Assembly: GCA_945877855.1 (NCBI GenBank)
Contig: CAMDWA010000007.1
Coordinates: 1 to 54,570 of the forward strand
Reading direction: 5' to 3'
Length of the DNA: 54,570 bases
DNA from: Thermoflexus hugenholtzii JAD2
Lineage (GTDB): Bacteria; Chloroflexota; Anaerolineae; J036; Brachytrichaceae
The notes under the pieces were generated by a model. It searched no databases and had not been told where the DNA came from. It was given only the letters and a program-made list of their open reading frames with translations. The translations under genes and the position numbers were made by a program. Positions 26,654 through 34,685 of the stretch are shown piece by piece. Each line of letters opens with the position of its first letter. Position 1 is the first letter of the stretch.

Positions 26654-27803
26654 CCGCCTCATTGATCTTGAATGTGACACCCAAACCCGGCGCGTCCCAT
26701 ACATCGATCATGCTGTTGTTGACAATTGGGTCAGGCAAGCCCTCCACAATGTCATACCACCACGATGGTCGGGCGATGGGGTATTCGAAGGCGATGTAAT
26801 TATCGGGCATGGCAGCGGCGCAATGCACATGCGCGGCCAAACCAAACACGCCATCAAAAATGCCATGCGGGGCCATGAGAATGCCATGTAAATCGGCATA
26901 TTCGGCGATCCACTTCATCTCGGCAATGCCGCCCACATCGGCGGGGTCGGGGCCGATCACATTCACCGCGTGTTTTTCGATCAACTCACGAAAATTTTGA
27001 CGCAAATAAATTTGCTCGCCGGTGTGAATGGGGGTGCTGGTCTTGCTTGTGATATCGCGCAAGACATCGGCCAGCACATACGGCACATAATCGCCCGTCA
27101 CCAAATCCTCTAGCCACATAATGTTGTATGGCTCCAATGCCTTCGCCAAGCGAATCGAATCGGGCACAGTCCACCCCGGGCCGCAATCGAGCGCGAGGCC
27201 GATGTCGTCACCCAACACCGATTTCATGGCGATGACGCAATCGATGACATGCTTCAAGCCCTTTTCAGTCAACAAACCACGATTTGGGTGGCTAGGGCCT
27301 TTGCGCAAATCGCCATAAAAAAAATTGGGCACATGCTCAGGCATGGCACTATGAAACCCAATCCCTTGCTTGATGATGCTAAAGCCTTCTTTGGCGGCTT
27401 TCATTTTGCGCATATTGTCGGCGTAGTCATCGGGGGTATAGGTGGTCATGGGGAAGCGCACGCCACCGTTATACACCCGCACTTTATCGCGCACTTTGCC
27501 GCCGAGCAATTTATACACCGGCACCCCCGCGGCTTTGCCGGCAATGTCCCACAAGGCCATTTCGATGGCGCTGACGGCGCTGCCCCAAGGTTTAAAGCTA
27601 CCCATACGACGTATTTTGAGCATCACGCGTTCAACATTGGTCGGGTCTTCGCCAAGAATATGTTTTTTGTAAAACAACACCATCGGCTTTAAATAAGGCT
27701 TGGTATTTTCGGCTTGTCCATAACCATCAATACCGGCATCGGTGACAATTCTCACTACTGGGTTTTCGCCAATTACGGCGCATTTGAGGTCAATTATTTT
27801 CAT
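26613..27803 (-). CDS. enolase-superfamily enzyme (mandelate racemase / muconate lactonizing group)
   Basis: A 396-residue enolase-superfamily protein. An N-terminal capping domain covers 1-120 and a barrel follows. Putative metal ligands are Asp206 (LALDCGPG), Glu232 (WLEDLV) and Glu263 (HTGEQIY), with general acid/base candidates Lys145 (SIIKQG) and His313 (APHGIF). It should abstract the alpha-proton of a carboxylate, most often a sugar acid, giving dehydration or racemisation; the substrate is not evident. It is divergent from the DUF1116 gene. Its 3' end overlaps the convergent nuclease gene by 41 bases. Confidence 0.88.
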   Translation of the reverse strand: MKIIDLKCAVIGENPVVRIVTDAGIDGYGQAENTKPYLKPMVLFYKKHILGEDPTNVERVMLKIRRMGSFKPWGSAVSAIEMALWDIAGKAAGVPVYKLLGGKVRDKVRVYNGGVRFPMTTYTPDDYADNMRKMKAAKEGFSIIKQGIGFHSAMPEHVPNFFYGDLRKGPSHPNRGLLTEKGLKHVIDCVIAMKSVLGDDIGLALDCGPGWTVPDSIRLAKALEPYNIMWLEDLVTGDYVPYVLADVLRDITSKTSTPIHTGEQIYLRQNFRELIEKHAVNVIGPDPADVGGIAEMKWIAEYADLHGILMAPHGIFDGVFGLAAHVHCAAAMPDNYIAFEYPIARPSWWYDIVEGLPDPIVNNSMIDVWDAPGLGVTFKINEAVKYLPAGDEDFFE

Positions 27804-27873
27804 AGGATTACCCTTGCTGTATGGCTATAGTATACCTTCTTTGGATAAAAAATATGACACATTTGAGACACTC

Positions 27874-27879
27874 TATAAT
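27874..27879 (+). promoter_or_regulatory. candidate -10 element for the DUF1116 gene
   Basis: A perfect TATAAT lies 31 bases before ATG 27911 in the 107-base divergent gap. No good -35 is visible at 16-18 bases (the nearest resemblance is ATGACA, 14 bases upstream). A TATACT for the opposite gene is readable on the minus strand near 27825-27830. Confidence 0.4.
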
Positions 27880-27910
27880 CTAGCGCATATCGCTTTTTTA
27901 GCACATTAAT

Positions 27911-29158
27911 ATGAGCATTAATATTGAATCTGCCAACCAAACTGCGGTCGATCGGATGATGAGCGCCCGCCCCATTTTGACGGGTGTTGCCCGTGCCAAG
28001 GATGTGATCCCCGGTATGCGAGACAACCTGATTTTGCACGCTGGGCCACCCATTAGTTGGGCACGCATGTCTGGCCCATTGCGCGGGGCGATTATTGGGG
28101 CGCTTATTTTTGAGGGCCAAGCCGCAAATGAGAATGACGCACTGGCTTTAATTGAGCGCGGCGAAATTGAATTTGCGCCATGCCACGAACACAACACTGT
28201 GGGGCCAATGGCGGGCGTGATCTCGGCCTCGATGCAAGTTTATGTGGTCAAAAATGCCGAGCATGGCAATATAGCCTATTCAAACCTAAACGAAGGTTAT
28301 GGCAAAGTGTTACGTTATGGCGCGTATAGCGATGAGGTTTTAACAAAATTGCGCTGGATGAATGAGGTGCTTGGCCCAGCGATTGGGGCGGCGTTGGCCC
28401 AAACCGATGGCTTAGATTTGCGTGCGCTGATGGCCGAAGCCTTGCATATGGGTGACGAAGGTCACAACCGTAACAAAGCTGGCTCGGTGTTGTATCTTAA
28501 ATGGTTGGCCCCGCATTTGGCCCGCACGATGAAAAACACTGAAGAGTTGGCTAAAGTGTTGCAATTTATTGGCGATAACGCCCTGAGCGTGCTTAACCCC
28601 GTGATGGCGGCTTGTAAAGCGATGTGTGATGCCGCACACGGCATCGAAGGCAGCACTATTGTGACCGCAATGTGCCGCAATGGCACCGATTTTGGGGTGC
28701 GGGTGAGTGGTTTGGGGGGGCAATGGTTTACGGCTGCGGCTCAAATTCCTGTCGGCCTGTTTTTCACGGGCTACACCCAAGATGATGCCAACCCCGATAT
28801 CGGCGACAGTGCCATCACTGAGACGGCTGGGGTAGGCGGCTTTGCAATGGCGACGGCTCCGGCTATTGTTACCTTTGTCGGTGGCTCGCCCAAAGATGCG
28901 ATTAACGCCACGCTTGAGATGTATGAAATTACGACGGCTGAACACAAACAATTTAACATGCCGGCGCTCGATTTTCGCGGCACACCAACGGGTATCGATA
29001 TTCGCAAAGTGGTTGAATTGGGCATCACGCCACGCATCAATACCGGCATTGCCCACAAGCGTGCTGGGGTCGGCCAAGTCGGTGCTGGCCTAGTGCGCCC
29101 GCCGCTCGACATTTTTGAGCAAGCCTTGATTGCATTTGCTGATCAATATGGTTTTTGA
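27911..29158 (+). CDS. DUF1116 (YlbE/YahG-like) protein
   Basis: A 415-residue protein of the DUF1116 family. Recognisable parts are the N-terminal VIPGMRDNLILHAGPPISWARMSGPLRGA, CHEHNTVGPMAGVIS, HMGDEGHNRNKAGS and GTDFGVRVSGLG. In enterobacterial allantoin metabolism the DUF1116 protein YlbE works with FdrA in oxamate carbamoyl transfer; no fdrA is present here. Downstream on the same strand are two subunits of a xanthine-dehydrogenase-type enzyme and a cyclase, supporting a role in nitrogen-heterocycle breakdown. The gap to the next gene is a heptamer palindrome. Confidence 0.85.
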   Translation: MSINIESANQTAVDRMMSARPILTGVARAKDVIPGMRDNLILHAGPPISWARMSGPLRGAIIGALIFEGQAANENDALALIERGEIEFAPCHEHNTVGPMAGVISASMQVYVVKNAEHGNIAYSNLNEGYGKVLRYGAYSDEVLTKLRWMNEVLGPAIGAALAQTDGLDLRALMAEALHMGDEGHNRNKAGSVLYLKWLAPHLARTMKNTEELAKVLQFIGDNALSVLNPVMAACKAMCDAAHGIEGSTIVTAMCRNGTDFGVRVSGLGGQWFTAAAQIPVGLFFTGYTQDDANPDIGDSAITETAGVGGFAMATAPAIVTFVGGSPKDAINATLEMYEITTAEHKQFNMPALDFRGTPTGIDIRKVVELGITPRINTGIAHKRAGVGQVGAGLVRPPLDIFEQALIAFADQYGF

Positions 29159-29162
29159 AAGA

Positions 29163-29235
29163 AGTGGAAAGTAGAAAGTGGAAAGTGCAAAGTAAGGGCA
29201 TGGCACTTTTTACTTTGCACTTTCTACTTTCCTCT
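29163..29235. repeat. heptamer array palindrome (GAAAGTG type)
   Basis: Left arm 29163-29195 is made of GGAAAGT/AGAAAGT/GCAAAGT units, right arm 29204-29235 of their complements. The array fills nearly the whole gap between the DUF1116 gene and the FAD subunit gene. Confidence 0.93.
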
Positions 29236-29246
29236 TAGCATTTCTT

Positions 29247-30182
29247 ATGAAACCTGCTGCGTTTAAATACATTGCTGCGCAATCGCTTGAACATGCGCTG
29301 ACGCTAAAAGCCGAGTATGGCGATGAGGCTAAATTTTTAGCGGGTGGGCAAAGCCTCGTCCCGGCCATGAATTTACGTGTGGCCCAACCCGGGGTTTTGG
29401 TCGATTTGAACCCGATCACAGGGTTAGATTTTGTGGGATTAAGGATTAATGAAGGATTAGGGATTGAGGATTGGGGATTAACGACAATCCCCAATCCCCA
29501 ATCCTTAATCCTTCATATTGGCGCGATGACCCGTTATCGCACGCTTGAGCGCTCGGCTGAAATTGCGGCACAATGCCCGCTGCTGCATGAAACAATGCCC
29601 CATGTGGCGCATCCACAAATCCGCAATCGTGGCACTTTAGGTGGCAATTTGGCTCATGCCGACCCAGCATCAGAGTTGCCAGTGGTGATGTTAGTGCTAA
29701 ATGCCCAATTCAAAGCCCAATCGGTGCGTGGCGAACGTTGGATTGCTGCCCGCGATTTTTTTACGACCATTTTTACGACGGCGTTGGCCGCAGATGAAAT
29801 GTTGACCGAAATTGCCATACCGTTGTCGACCGACAGTGATGCTGGTCGTACCCGCACTTGTTTTATGGAAATTGCACGCCGACGTGGCGATTATGCGATG
29901 ATGGGGGTGGCGACGAGTATCACATTAAACGCGGCTGGGGTTTGCACCAATGCAAAATTGGGTTATTTGAACGCAGGCGATACCCCCATTTTGGCAACGC
30001 AGGCCGCCCAAACCCTAATCGGGCAAGTCATTGGCGATGATCACATTCGGGCCGCAGCCGCCATTGCCCATGATGAAATACAGCCGCCCGGCAATATTCA
30101 CGCTTCCGTTGCTTTTCAACGTCATTTAGCTGGCGTGCTTACCCGTCGAGCCATTAAGGAGATTTTGGAGTTTAGATTTTAG
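29247..30182 (+). CDS. xanthine dehydrogenase-type FAD-binding subunit (CoxM/XdhB-like)
   Basis: A 311-residue subunit of a molybdenum hydroxylase. The FAD pyrophosphate motif is AKFLAGGQSLVPAMNLR (about 28-44), the second flavin loop is HPQIRNRGTLGGNLAHADPASE, and the C-terminal domain is of the CO-dehydrogenase flavoprotein type. It passes electrons from the 2Fe-2S subunit to NAD or another acceptor. Between GLDFV and LHIGAMTRYR, where relatives have a short turn, there are about 24 residues encoded by an inverted heptamer array. The following subunit starts 84 bases later, across another heptamer palindrome. The large molybdenum subunit is absent from the window. Confidence 0.9.
   Translation: MKPAAFKYIAAQSLEHALTLKAEYGDEAKFLAGGQSLVPAMNLRVAQPGVLVDLNPITGLDFVGLRINEGLGIEDWGLTTIPNPQSLILHIGAMTRYRTLERSAEIAAQCPLLHETMPHVAHPQIRNRGTLGGNLAHADPASELPVVMLVLNAQFKAQSVRGERWIAARDFFTTIFTTALAADEMLTEIAIPLSTDSDAGRTRTCFMEIARRRGDYAMMGVATSITLNAAGVCTNAKLGYLNAGDTPILATQAAQTLIGQVIGDDHIRAAAAIAHDEIQPPGNIHASVAFQRHLAGVLTRRAIKEILEFRF
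29435..29516 (+). repeat. heptamer array within coding DNA of the FAD subunit
   Basis: Units GGATTAA, GGATTAG, GGATTGA and GGATTGG (29435-29480) are followed by the complement AATCCCC/AATCCTT (29486-29516). The array is in frame and translated as GLRINEGLGIEDWGL then IPNPQSLIL. Confidence 0.95.
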
Positions 30183-30183
30183 A

Positions 30184-30266
30184 AATTACGAATTACGAAT
30201 TACAAATTACGAATTAAAGAGAAATTTCATTCGTAATTCGTAATTCGTAATTTGTAATTCGTAATT
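30184..30266. repeat. heptamer array palindrome (ATTACGA type)
   Basis: Left arm 30184-30216 and right arm 30229-30266, of AATTACG/AATTACA units and complements. It starts one base after the TAG of the FAD subunit and ends on the base before the ATG of the 2Fe-2S subunit, so it occupies the entire ribosome-binding region of that gene. Confidence 0.95.
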
Positions 30267-30740
30267 ATGAAAGACCTTCATACAATTACAACCACCGTTA
30301 ACGGCAAAACTTATACCCGTGAGGCCGAGTCACGCATGTTGCTGAGTGATTTTATTCGACATGAATTAGGCTTAACCGGCACGCATGTGGGCTGTGAATA
30401 TGGCGTGTGTGGCGCGTGCACCATTTTGTATGATGGCCACCCGACCCGCTCATGCTTAACCTTAGCGGTGCAGGCCAATAATCACACGATCGAAACGGTC
30501 GAAGGGTTGACCACTGACCCAAATAAATTGCACCCACTACAACAATCGTTTCAAGATGCGCATGGCCTGCAATGTGGCTATTGCACCCCGGGCATTTTGA
30601 TGACGATGAAGGCTTTTTTAGCCGAAAACCCTAACCCAAGTGAAACCGAGGTGCGCGAAGCACTCTCTGGTAATTTATGTCGCTGCACCGGCTATCAACA
30701 TATTGTCGATGCAATATTAAGAATGAAGGATGAGGGATGA
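30267..30740 (+). CDS. xanthine dehydrogenase-type 2Fe-2S subunit (CoxS/XdhC-like)
   Basis: A 157-residue iron-sulfur subunit. Cys43, Cys48, Cys51 and Cys63 form the plant-ferredoxin-like cluster (CEYGVCGAC). Cys103, Cys106, Cys138 and Cys140 (CGYCTPG; CRC) form the second cluster near the molybdopterin site. It relays electrons from the molybdenum subunit to the FAD subunit. The final residues MKDEG and the TGA stop come from the heptamer array that begins at 30723. No Shine-Dalgarno is visible because a heptamer palindrome abuts the ATG. Confidence 0.93.
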   Translation: MKDLHTITTTVNGKTYTREAESRMLLSDFIRHELGLTGTHVGCEYGVCGACTILYDGHPTRSCLTLAVQANNHTIETVEGLTTDPNKLHPLQQSFQDAHGLQCGYCTPGILMTMKAFLAENPNPSETEVREALSGNLCRCTGYQHIVDAILRMKDEG

Positions 30741-30824
30741 AGGATGAAGGATGAAATTCGGAATAACCTTCGATGCATCCTTCATCTTTCATCCCTCATC
30801 CCTCATCCTTCATCCTTCACCCTT
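30723..30824. repeat. heptamer array palindrome (GATGAAG type)
   Basis: Left arm 30723-30754 of GATGAAG/GATGAGG units, right arm 30776-30824 of CATCCTT/CATCCCT units. It contains the stop codon of the upstream iron-sulfur gene and the region just before the cyclase start. Confidence 0.93.
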
Positions 30825-30843
30825 CCACTTTTATCCTTTTATT

Positions 30844-31623
30844 ATGAAAATCTATGACCTTTCCCAACCCCTTAATCAAGATTGTTCGTTTTGGCCGTTT
30901 TATCCGCCGTTTGAGGTGAAATATTTCAAACGCAAGTCGGAGCACGGGGTGAATGCGCAATACATTCAAACCTCAAACCACATGGGAACCCATCTCGATG
31001 CGCCGCGTCATTTTGTGACCAATGGCCGCACCATCGAGCAAATTCCTATTGAATGGTGTTACGGGCCGGGCGTTATCGTTGACCTAAGCGATATGCTCGA
31101 CGATTTAGACCTATTTACGCCCGAAGATATTGAAAAACGTGCAGATGTGCGTGAAGGCGATATTTTGTTTATCCACACTGGCTGGGGCAAATATTCATTT
31201 TTAGAGCCAGCCGGTGATGAAGAACGTTATATCCAACGTCACCCCGGCCCGCATTACAGCATTTGCGATTGGCTTCTAAAGAAGAAAATTCATATTTGGG
31301 GTGTCGATATGATCAGCACCGATCATCCGATGAACCTGCCGATTGGGCGCTTTTTGGGCAAAGGTGGCCTCGAACATTGGCAAAAGGTGCGCCGTATTTG
31401 TGAAGGCAAATTTGGGGCCGAGAATATGGATACGCTATTTCCGCCCGAAGCCTATCAATTGACGCACAATGCGCTATTCCCTCATGACTGTATGCATGTC
31501 GAAAACCTTGGTGGCGACATTGGGCTAAAAGAATTGCATAACAAGCGCATCACCCTCGGTGTGTTTCCTTGGAAATTTAAAGGCGGTGAAGCCGCCTTCT
31601 GTCGCGCTGTGGCATGGGCTTAA
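30844..31623 (+). CDS. cyclase family metal-dependent hydrolase (kynurenine formamidase-like)
   Basis: A 259-residue protein with the HMGTHLDAP signature at 46-54, whose His and Asp residues bind metal in the cyclase/kynurenine formamidase fold. Further conserved parts are ILFIHTGWG and VDMISTDHP. Members hydrolyse amide or ester bonds, including N-formylkynurenine and isatin. Context with a xanthine-dehydrogenase-type enzyme and DUF1116 suggests an amide or ring-opening step in heterocycle catabolism. ATG 30844 is chosen because residues encoded upstream (from 30751) come from the heptamer array. Confidence 0.88.
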   Translation: MKIYDLSQPLNQDCSFWPFYPPFEVKYFKRKSEHGVNAQYIQTSNHMGTHLDAPRHFVTNGRTIEQIPIEWCYGPGVIVDLSDMLDDLDLFTPEDIEKRADVREGDILFIHTGWGKYSFLEPAGDEERYIQRHPGPHYSICDWLLKKKIHIWGVDMISTDHPMNLPIGRFLGKGGLEHWQKVRRICEGKFGAENMDTLFPPEAYQLTHNALFPHDCMHVENLGGDIGLKELHNKRITLGVFPWKFKGGEAAFCRAVAWA

Positions 31624-31816
31624 ATTAATGGTTAATGGTTAATGGTTAGTGATTGACTATTAACCATTAACCACTAATCACTAATCATTAACCATTAACT
31701 GTATAGACAAATTAAGTTAGCATACAGCAGTAAGCATGAGCATTAATGTATCGTCTCATATTTTGTATGCTAACATGTTTTGTTAATACAATTAACCATT
31801 AACCATTAACCATTAA
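31624..31816. repeat. heptamer array palindrome (TTAATGG type) with a nested element
   Basis: The left part 31624-31650 has TTAATGG units; TTAACCA and variants fill about 31661-31700 and 31790-31816. Between them, 31701-31789 is a separate inverted-repeat element. The outermost right units supply the last residues (RING) and the TAA stop of the desaturase gene. Confidence 0.93.
31701..31789. mobile_element. 89-bp MITE-like element inside a heptamer array
   Basis: The ends 31701-31725 and 31765-31789 are imperfect 25-bp inverted repeats (20 of 25 positions match), including the perfect pair GTTAGCATAC/GTATGCTAAC. It codes for nothing and interrupts the heptamer array, which suggests insertion of a small non-autonomous element. 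Confidence 0.5.
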
Positions 31817-32672
31817 TTCTCAGTTTTGATTTTTGTTCTGGGGTGACGCGCACCACATTCCAGACCAACTTGGTTCTTTCAAGCAAACGAATGACATAGG
31901 CCGAAATATCAATCTGCCACCACTCGAGGCCATGCTCGGCGGCGCGAGGGAAGGCATGATGATTGTTATGCCAACCTTCACCTAGGCCAAAAACACCCAT
32001 CACCCAATTATTGCGGCTTTCGTCACCCGTTTTATAGGGACGCTCGCCAAATACATGGCAAATTGAATTGATGCTCCACGTGACATGGTGCAAGATAAAG
32101 GTGCGCACGAGACCGCCCCAAATCACGCCGGTCCAGCCGCCAATCAGATAACATACGACCAAGCCCAACACATACCAAACAAACCATAGCTTGTCTGTCC
32201 AGATCACTGTCGCATCTTTTAGCAACCAACCCGCATATTTTTTAATATCGGGCGCATAACGAAAAAGCCAGCCAACGTGGGCATGAAAGAAACTGCGCAA
32301 CGGACTATGTGGATCATCGGCTTCGTCAGAGGCGGCATGATGATGAATATGGGTTGCCACCCAGCTAATTGGGTTGCTTTCGAGCGATTGACAGGCAAAA
32401 ATGATGAGTGTTGCCTTGAGCCAAGCATAAGTCTCAAAAGCGCGATGCGTCAACATGCGGTGATAGCCTACTGTTACCCCTAAACCGCCGATGAGGTAAA
32501 ACGCCAATAGCAAAATCAAATCGGTGGCAAAAACATAGTGCTGCCACAGCATGACCATCGCTACGATTGTGCCAATCATGGGCGTGACCACGCCAATGAG
32601 CAACAGACTATTATCAAACCAAGTGCGGCGTAGTGTGGTCGCCTTGGGCGTTTGAGAGGTTAATTGAGCCAT
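31806..32672 (-). CDS. fatty acyl desaturase (delta-9 type)
   Basis: A 288-residue membrane-bound di-iron desaturase. The three histidine boxes are present: HRMLTH, HIHHH and HNNHH. Hydrophobic helices lie before box 1 (two), and between boxes 2 and 3 (VWYVLGLVVCYLIGGWTGVIW). It introduces a cis double bond into acyl-CoA or lipid-bound saturated chains, adjusting membrane fluidity. The last four residues and the stop come from the heptamer array downstream. It is separated from ilvD by a strong hairpin. Confidence 0.9.
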   Translation of the reverse strand: MAQLTSQTPKATTLRRTWFDNSLLLIGVVTPMIGTIVAMVMLWQHYVFATDLILLLAFYLIGGLGVTVGYHRMLTHRAFETYAWLKATLIIFACQSLESNPISWVATHIHHHAASDEADDPHSPLRSFFHAHVGWLFRYAPDIKKYAGWLLKDATVIWTDKLWFVWYVLGLVVCYLIGGWTGVIWGGLVRTFILHHVTWSINSICHVFGERPYKTGDESRNNWVMGVFGLGEGWHNNHHAFPRAAEHGLEWWQIDISAYVIRLLERTKLVWNVVRVTPEQKSKLRING

Positions 32673-32715
32673 TGTTTTAGGTTTATTGTTGGTAAATATC
32701 TAAAATGCAATAAAA

Positions 32716-32772
32716 CGCCGATTTCAACATCTCTTGTCAAGCATAGCTTGACAAGAGATGTTGAAATCGGCG
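32716..32772 (-). terminator. 27-bp perfect hairpin after ilvD (H9)
   Basis: A perfect 27-bp stem, CGCCGATTTCAACATCTCTT and onward, with a 3-base loop. On the minus strand it is followed by TTTTATTGCATTTTA, so it can terminate the ilvD transcript before the desaturase gene. It belongs to the variable-core hairpin family of this window. Confidence 0.8.
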
Positions 32773-32807
32773 AAAATCTCATTTTATAGACGTGCTCAGT
32801 ATATCAA

Positions 32808-34517
32808 TTAAGACGTAACCGCACCATGAATCGCTGGCCCGACCAATTTGGCATATTTTGCCAATGCGCCAGTGGTATACATCGGTGCGGGGTGTTTTAC
32901 TTCAGCCAAACGTGCCTTAATTTCTTCGTCGGTCAAATTGACCGAAAGCTCACCTTCGCGCGAATCACGACCATCGATGGTGATGATATCGCCATCACGC
33001 AAGGCCGCAATGGGGCCACCGACCGCAGCTTCGGGGCCAACGTGCCCGACCATCAAGCCGCGTGTTGCGCCAGAGAAGCGCCCATCGGTGATGAGGGCGA
33101 CATCGTAACCCAAGCCTTGGCCCATGATCGCGGCAGTGGTGCTGAGCATTTCACGCATACCCGGGCCACCCTTAGGGCCTTCGTAACGAATCACCACCAC
33201 ATCGCCCTTCACAATTTCGCGCCGCGCCACAGCAGCTGCGGCATCTTCTTCACAGTTAAACACCTTGGCTGGGCCAACGTGTAACAATTTTTCTACACCG
33301 GCCACCTTTACCACACCGCCTTCGGGGGCAAGGTTGCCACGCAAAATAACCATGCCGCCGGTGCTGCGAATGGCTTTGTTGATGGGGCGCACCACATCTT
33401 GGCCGCTGAGTTGTTCGGCGTTCTTTTCGTTGGCGAGGTTCTCGCGCATGGTTTTGCCGGTCACGGTTAATACATCGCCATGCAGCAAACCTGCGTCTAA
33501 CAAGGTCTTCATCACCACTGGCACACCGCCAACTTTATGCAAATCTTCCATCACATATTTACCACCGGGGGTCATATCGGCAATGTGTGGGGTGCGCGAG
33601 TTGATCCGCACAATATCATCGAAGGTAAATTCGATATTGGCCTCGTGGGCAATGGCGGGTAAGTGCAGGGCGATATTGGTGCTGCCGCCCATTGCACAAA
33701 CGACGGTTAAGGCGTTTTCGAGCGCTTCTTTGGTGATGATGTCGCGGGCTTTAATTCCACGTGCGATCAAATTCATCATCGCTACACCGGTTTTATAACC
33801 CATTTCAAAACGATCTGCTTCGACTGCTGGCGGCGAGGCGCTGCCCGGCAAGGCCATGCCCAACGCTTCGCTCACTGAGGCCATCGTGTTGGCGGTAAAT
33901 AAGCCACCGCACGAGCCGATGCCCGGACAGGCCACGCATTCAAGCTCATATAGATCGTCGTCGCTCATTGTGCCAGCTTCGTGTTTGCCCACCGCTTCGT
34001 AAACGGTTTGAATGGTGACATCTTTGCCGCGATAGCGCCCGGGTTTAATGGTGCCGCCGTAGACGAAAATGCTCGGCAAATTGAGACGCGCCATCGCCAT
34101 GAGTGTGCCGGGTAAGCTTTTGTCACAACCGGCCAAACCGACAATGGCATCATAGCAATGTGCCCGCATCACCAATTCAAACGAATCGGCAATCACTTCG
34201 CGGCTGATCAATGAGGCTTTCATGCCTTGATGCCCCATGCCGATACCGTCGCTGACCGAGATAGCGACAAATTCGCGTGGGGTTCCGCCATTGTCTTTAA
34301 TGGCGCGTTTGGCGTGTTGGGCCAAATCTTGCAGCACCATATTGCATGGGGTTACTTCATTCCAAGTGTGGGCTACGCCAACGAGAGGCTGCGCCAATTC
34401 TTTATCGCCCAAACCCATTGCACGCATAAAAGCGCGGTGCGGGGCGCGGGCCGGGCCTTGCAGCTCGTTGCTAACGGTTTTAAATTGAGTAGTTGGGGTT
34501 GTTACTGGTGTGCTCAT
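32808..34517 (-). CDS. ilvD: dihydroxy-acid dehydratase
   Basis: A 569-residue dehydratase converting 2,3-dihydroxy-isovalerate and 2,3-dihydroxy-3-methylvalerate to the 2-oxo acids of valine and isoleucine synthesis. Visible signatures: SVSDGIGMGHQGMKASL, GLAGCDKSLPG (cluster Cys), CVACPGIGSCGGLFTANTM (cluster Cys) and the C-terminal DGRFSGATRGLMVGHVGPEA. The length is normal for the family. leuB lies 168 bases upstream on the same strand; leuD is near 43.5 kb on the opposite strand, so branched-chain genes are scattered around the transporter. Confidence 0.96.
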   Translation of the reverse strand: MSTPVTTPTTQFKTVSNELQGPARAPHRAFMRAMGLGDKELAQPLVGVAHTWNEVTPCNMVLQDLAQHAKRAIKDNGGTPREFVAISVSDGIGMGHQGMKASLISREVIADSFELVMRAHCYDAIVGLAGCDKSLPGTLMAMARLNLPSIFVYGGTIKPGRYRGKDVTIQTVYEAVGKHEAGTMSDDDLYELECVACPGIGSCGGLFTANTMASVSEALGMALPGSASPPAVEADRFEMGYKTGVAMMNLIARGIKARDIITKEALENALTVVCAMGGSTNIALHLPAIAHEANIEFTFDDIVRINSRTPHIADMTPGGKYVMEDLHKVGGVPVVMKTLLDAGLLHGDVLTVTGKTMRENLANEKNAEQLSGQDVVRPINKAIRSTGGMVILRGNLAPEGGVVKVAGVEKLLHVGPAKVFNCEEDAAAAVARREIVKGDVVVIRYEGPKGGPGMREMLSTTAAIMGQGLGYDVALITDGRFSGATRGLMVGHVGPEAAVGGPIAALRDGDIITIDGRDSREGELSVNLTDEEIKARLAEVKHPAPMYTTGALAKYAKLVGPAIHGAVTS

Positions 34518-34685
34518 GAGAATACCTGATTTAGTGTAATTGTGAGATTGTAGCAGCTATGGCATATCTTCTTAATAATTGGGGTGTCTTCAAAAGACGA
34601 AGTGATCGTGCTTTTGGCAAAAATTTGCTTTAATTTCTATTGTTTACTGAGAAGATACGCTATGGCTGTAAAAAACGTTGTTTTG

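Noticed and set aside
32826..33284. Plus-strand open frame of 152 codons
   Set aside because: Antisense to ilvD, which has all catalytic motifs on the minus strand.
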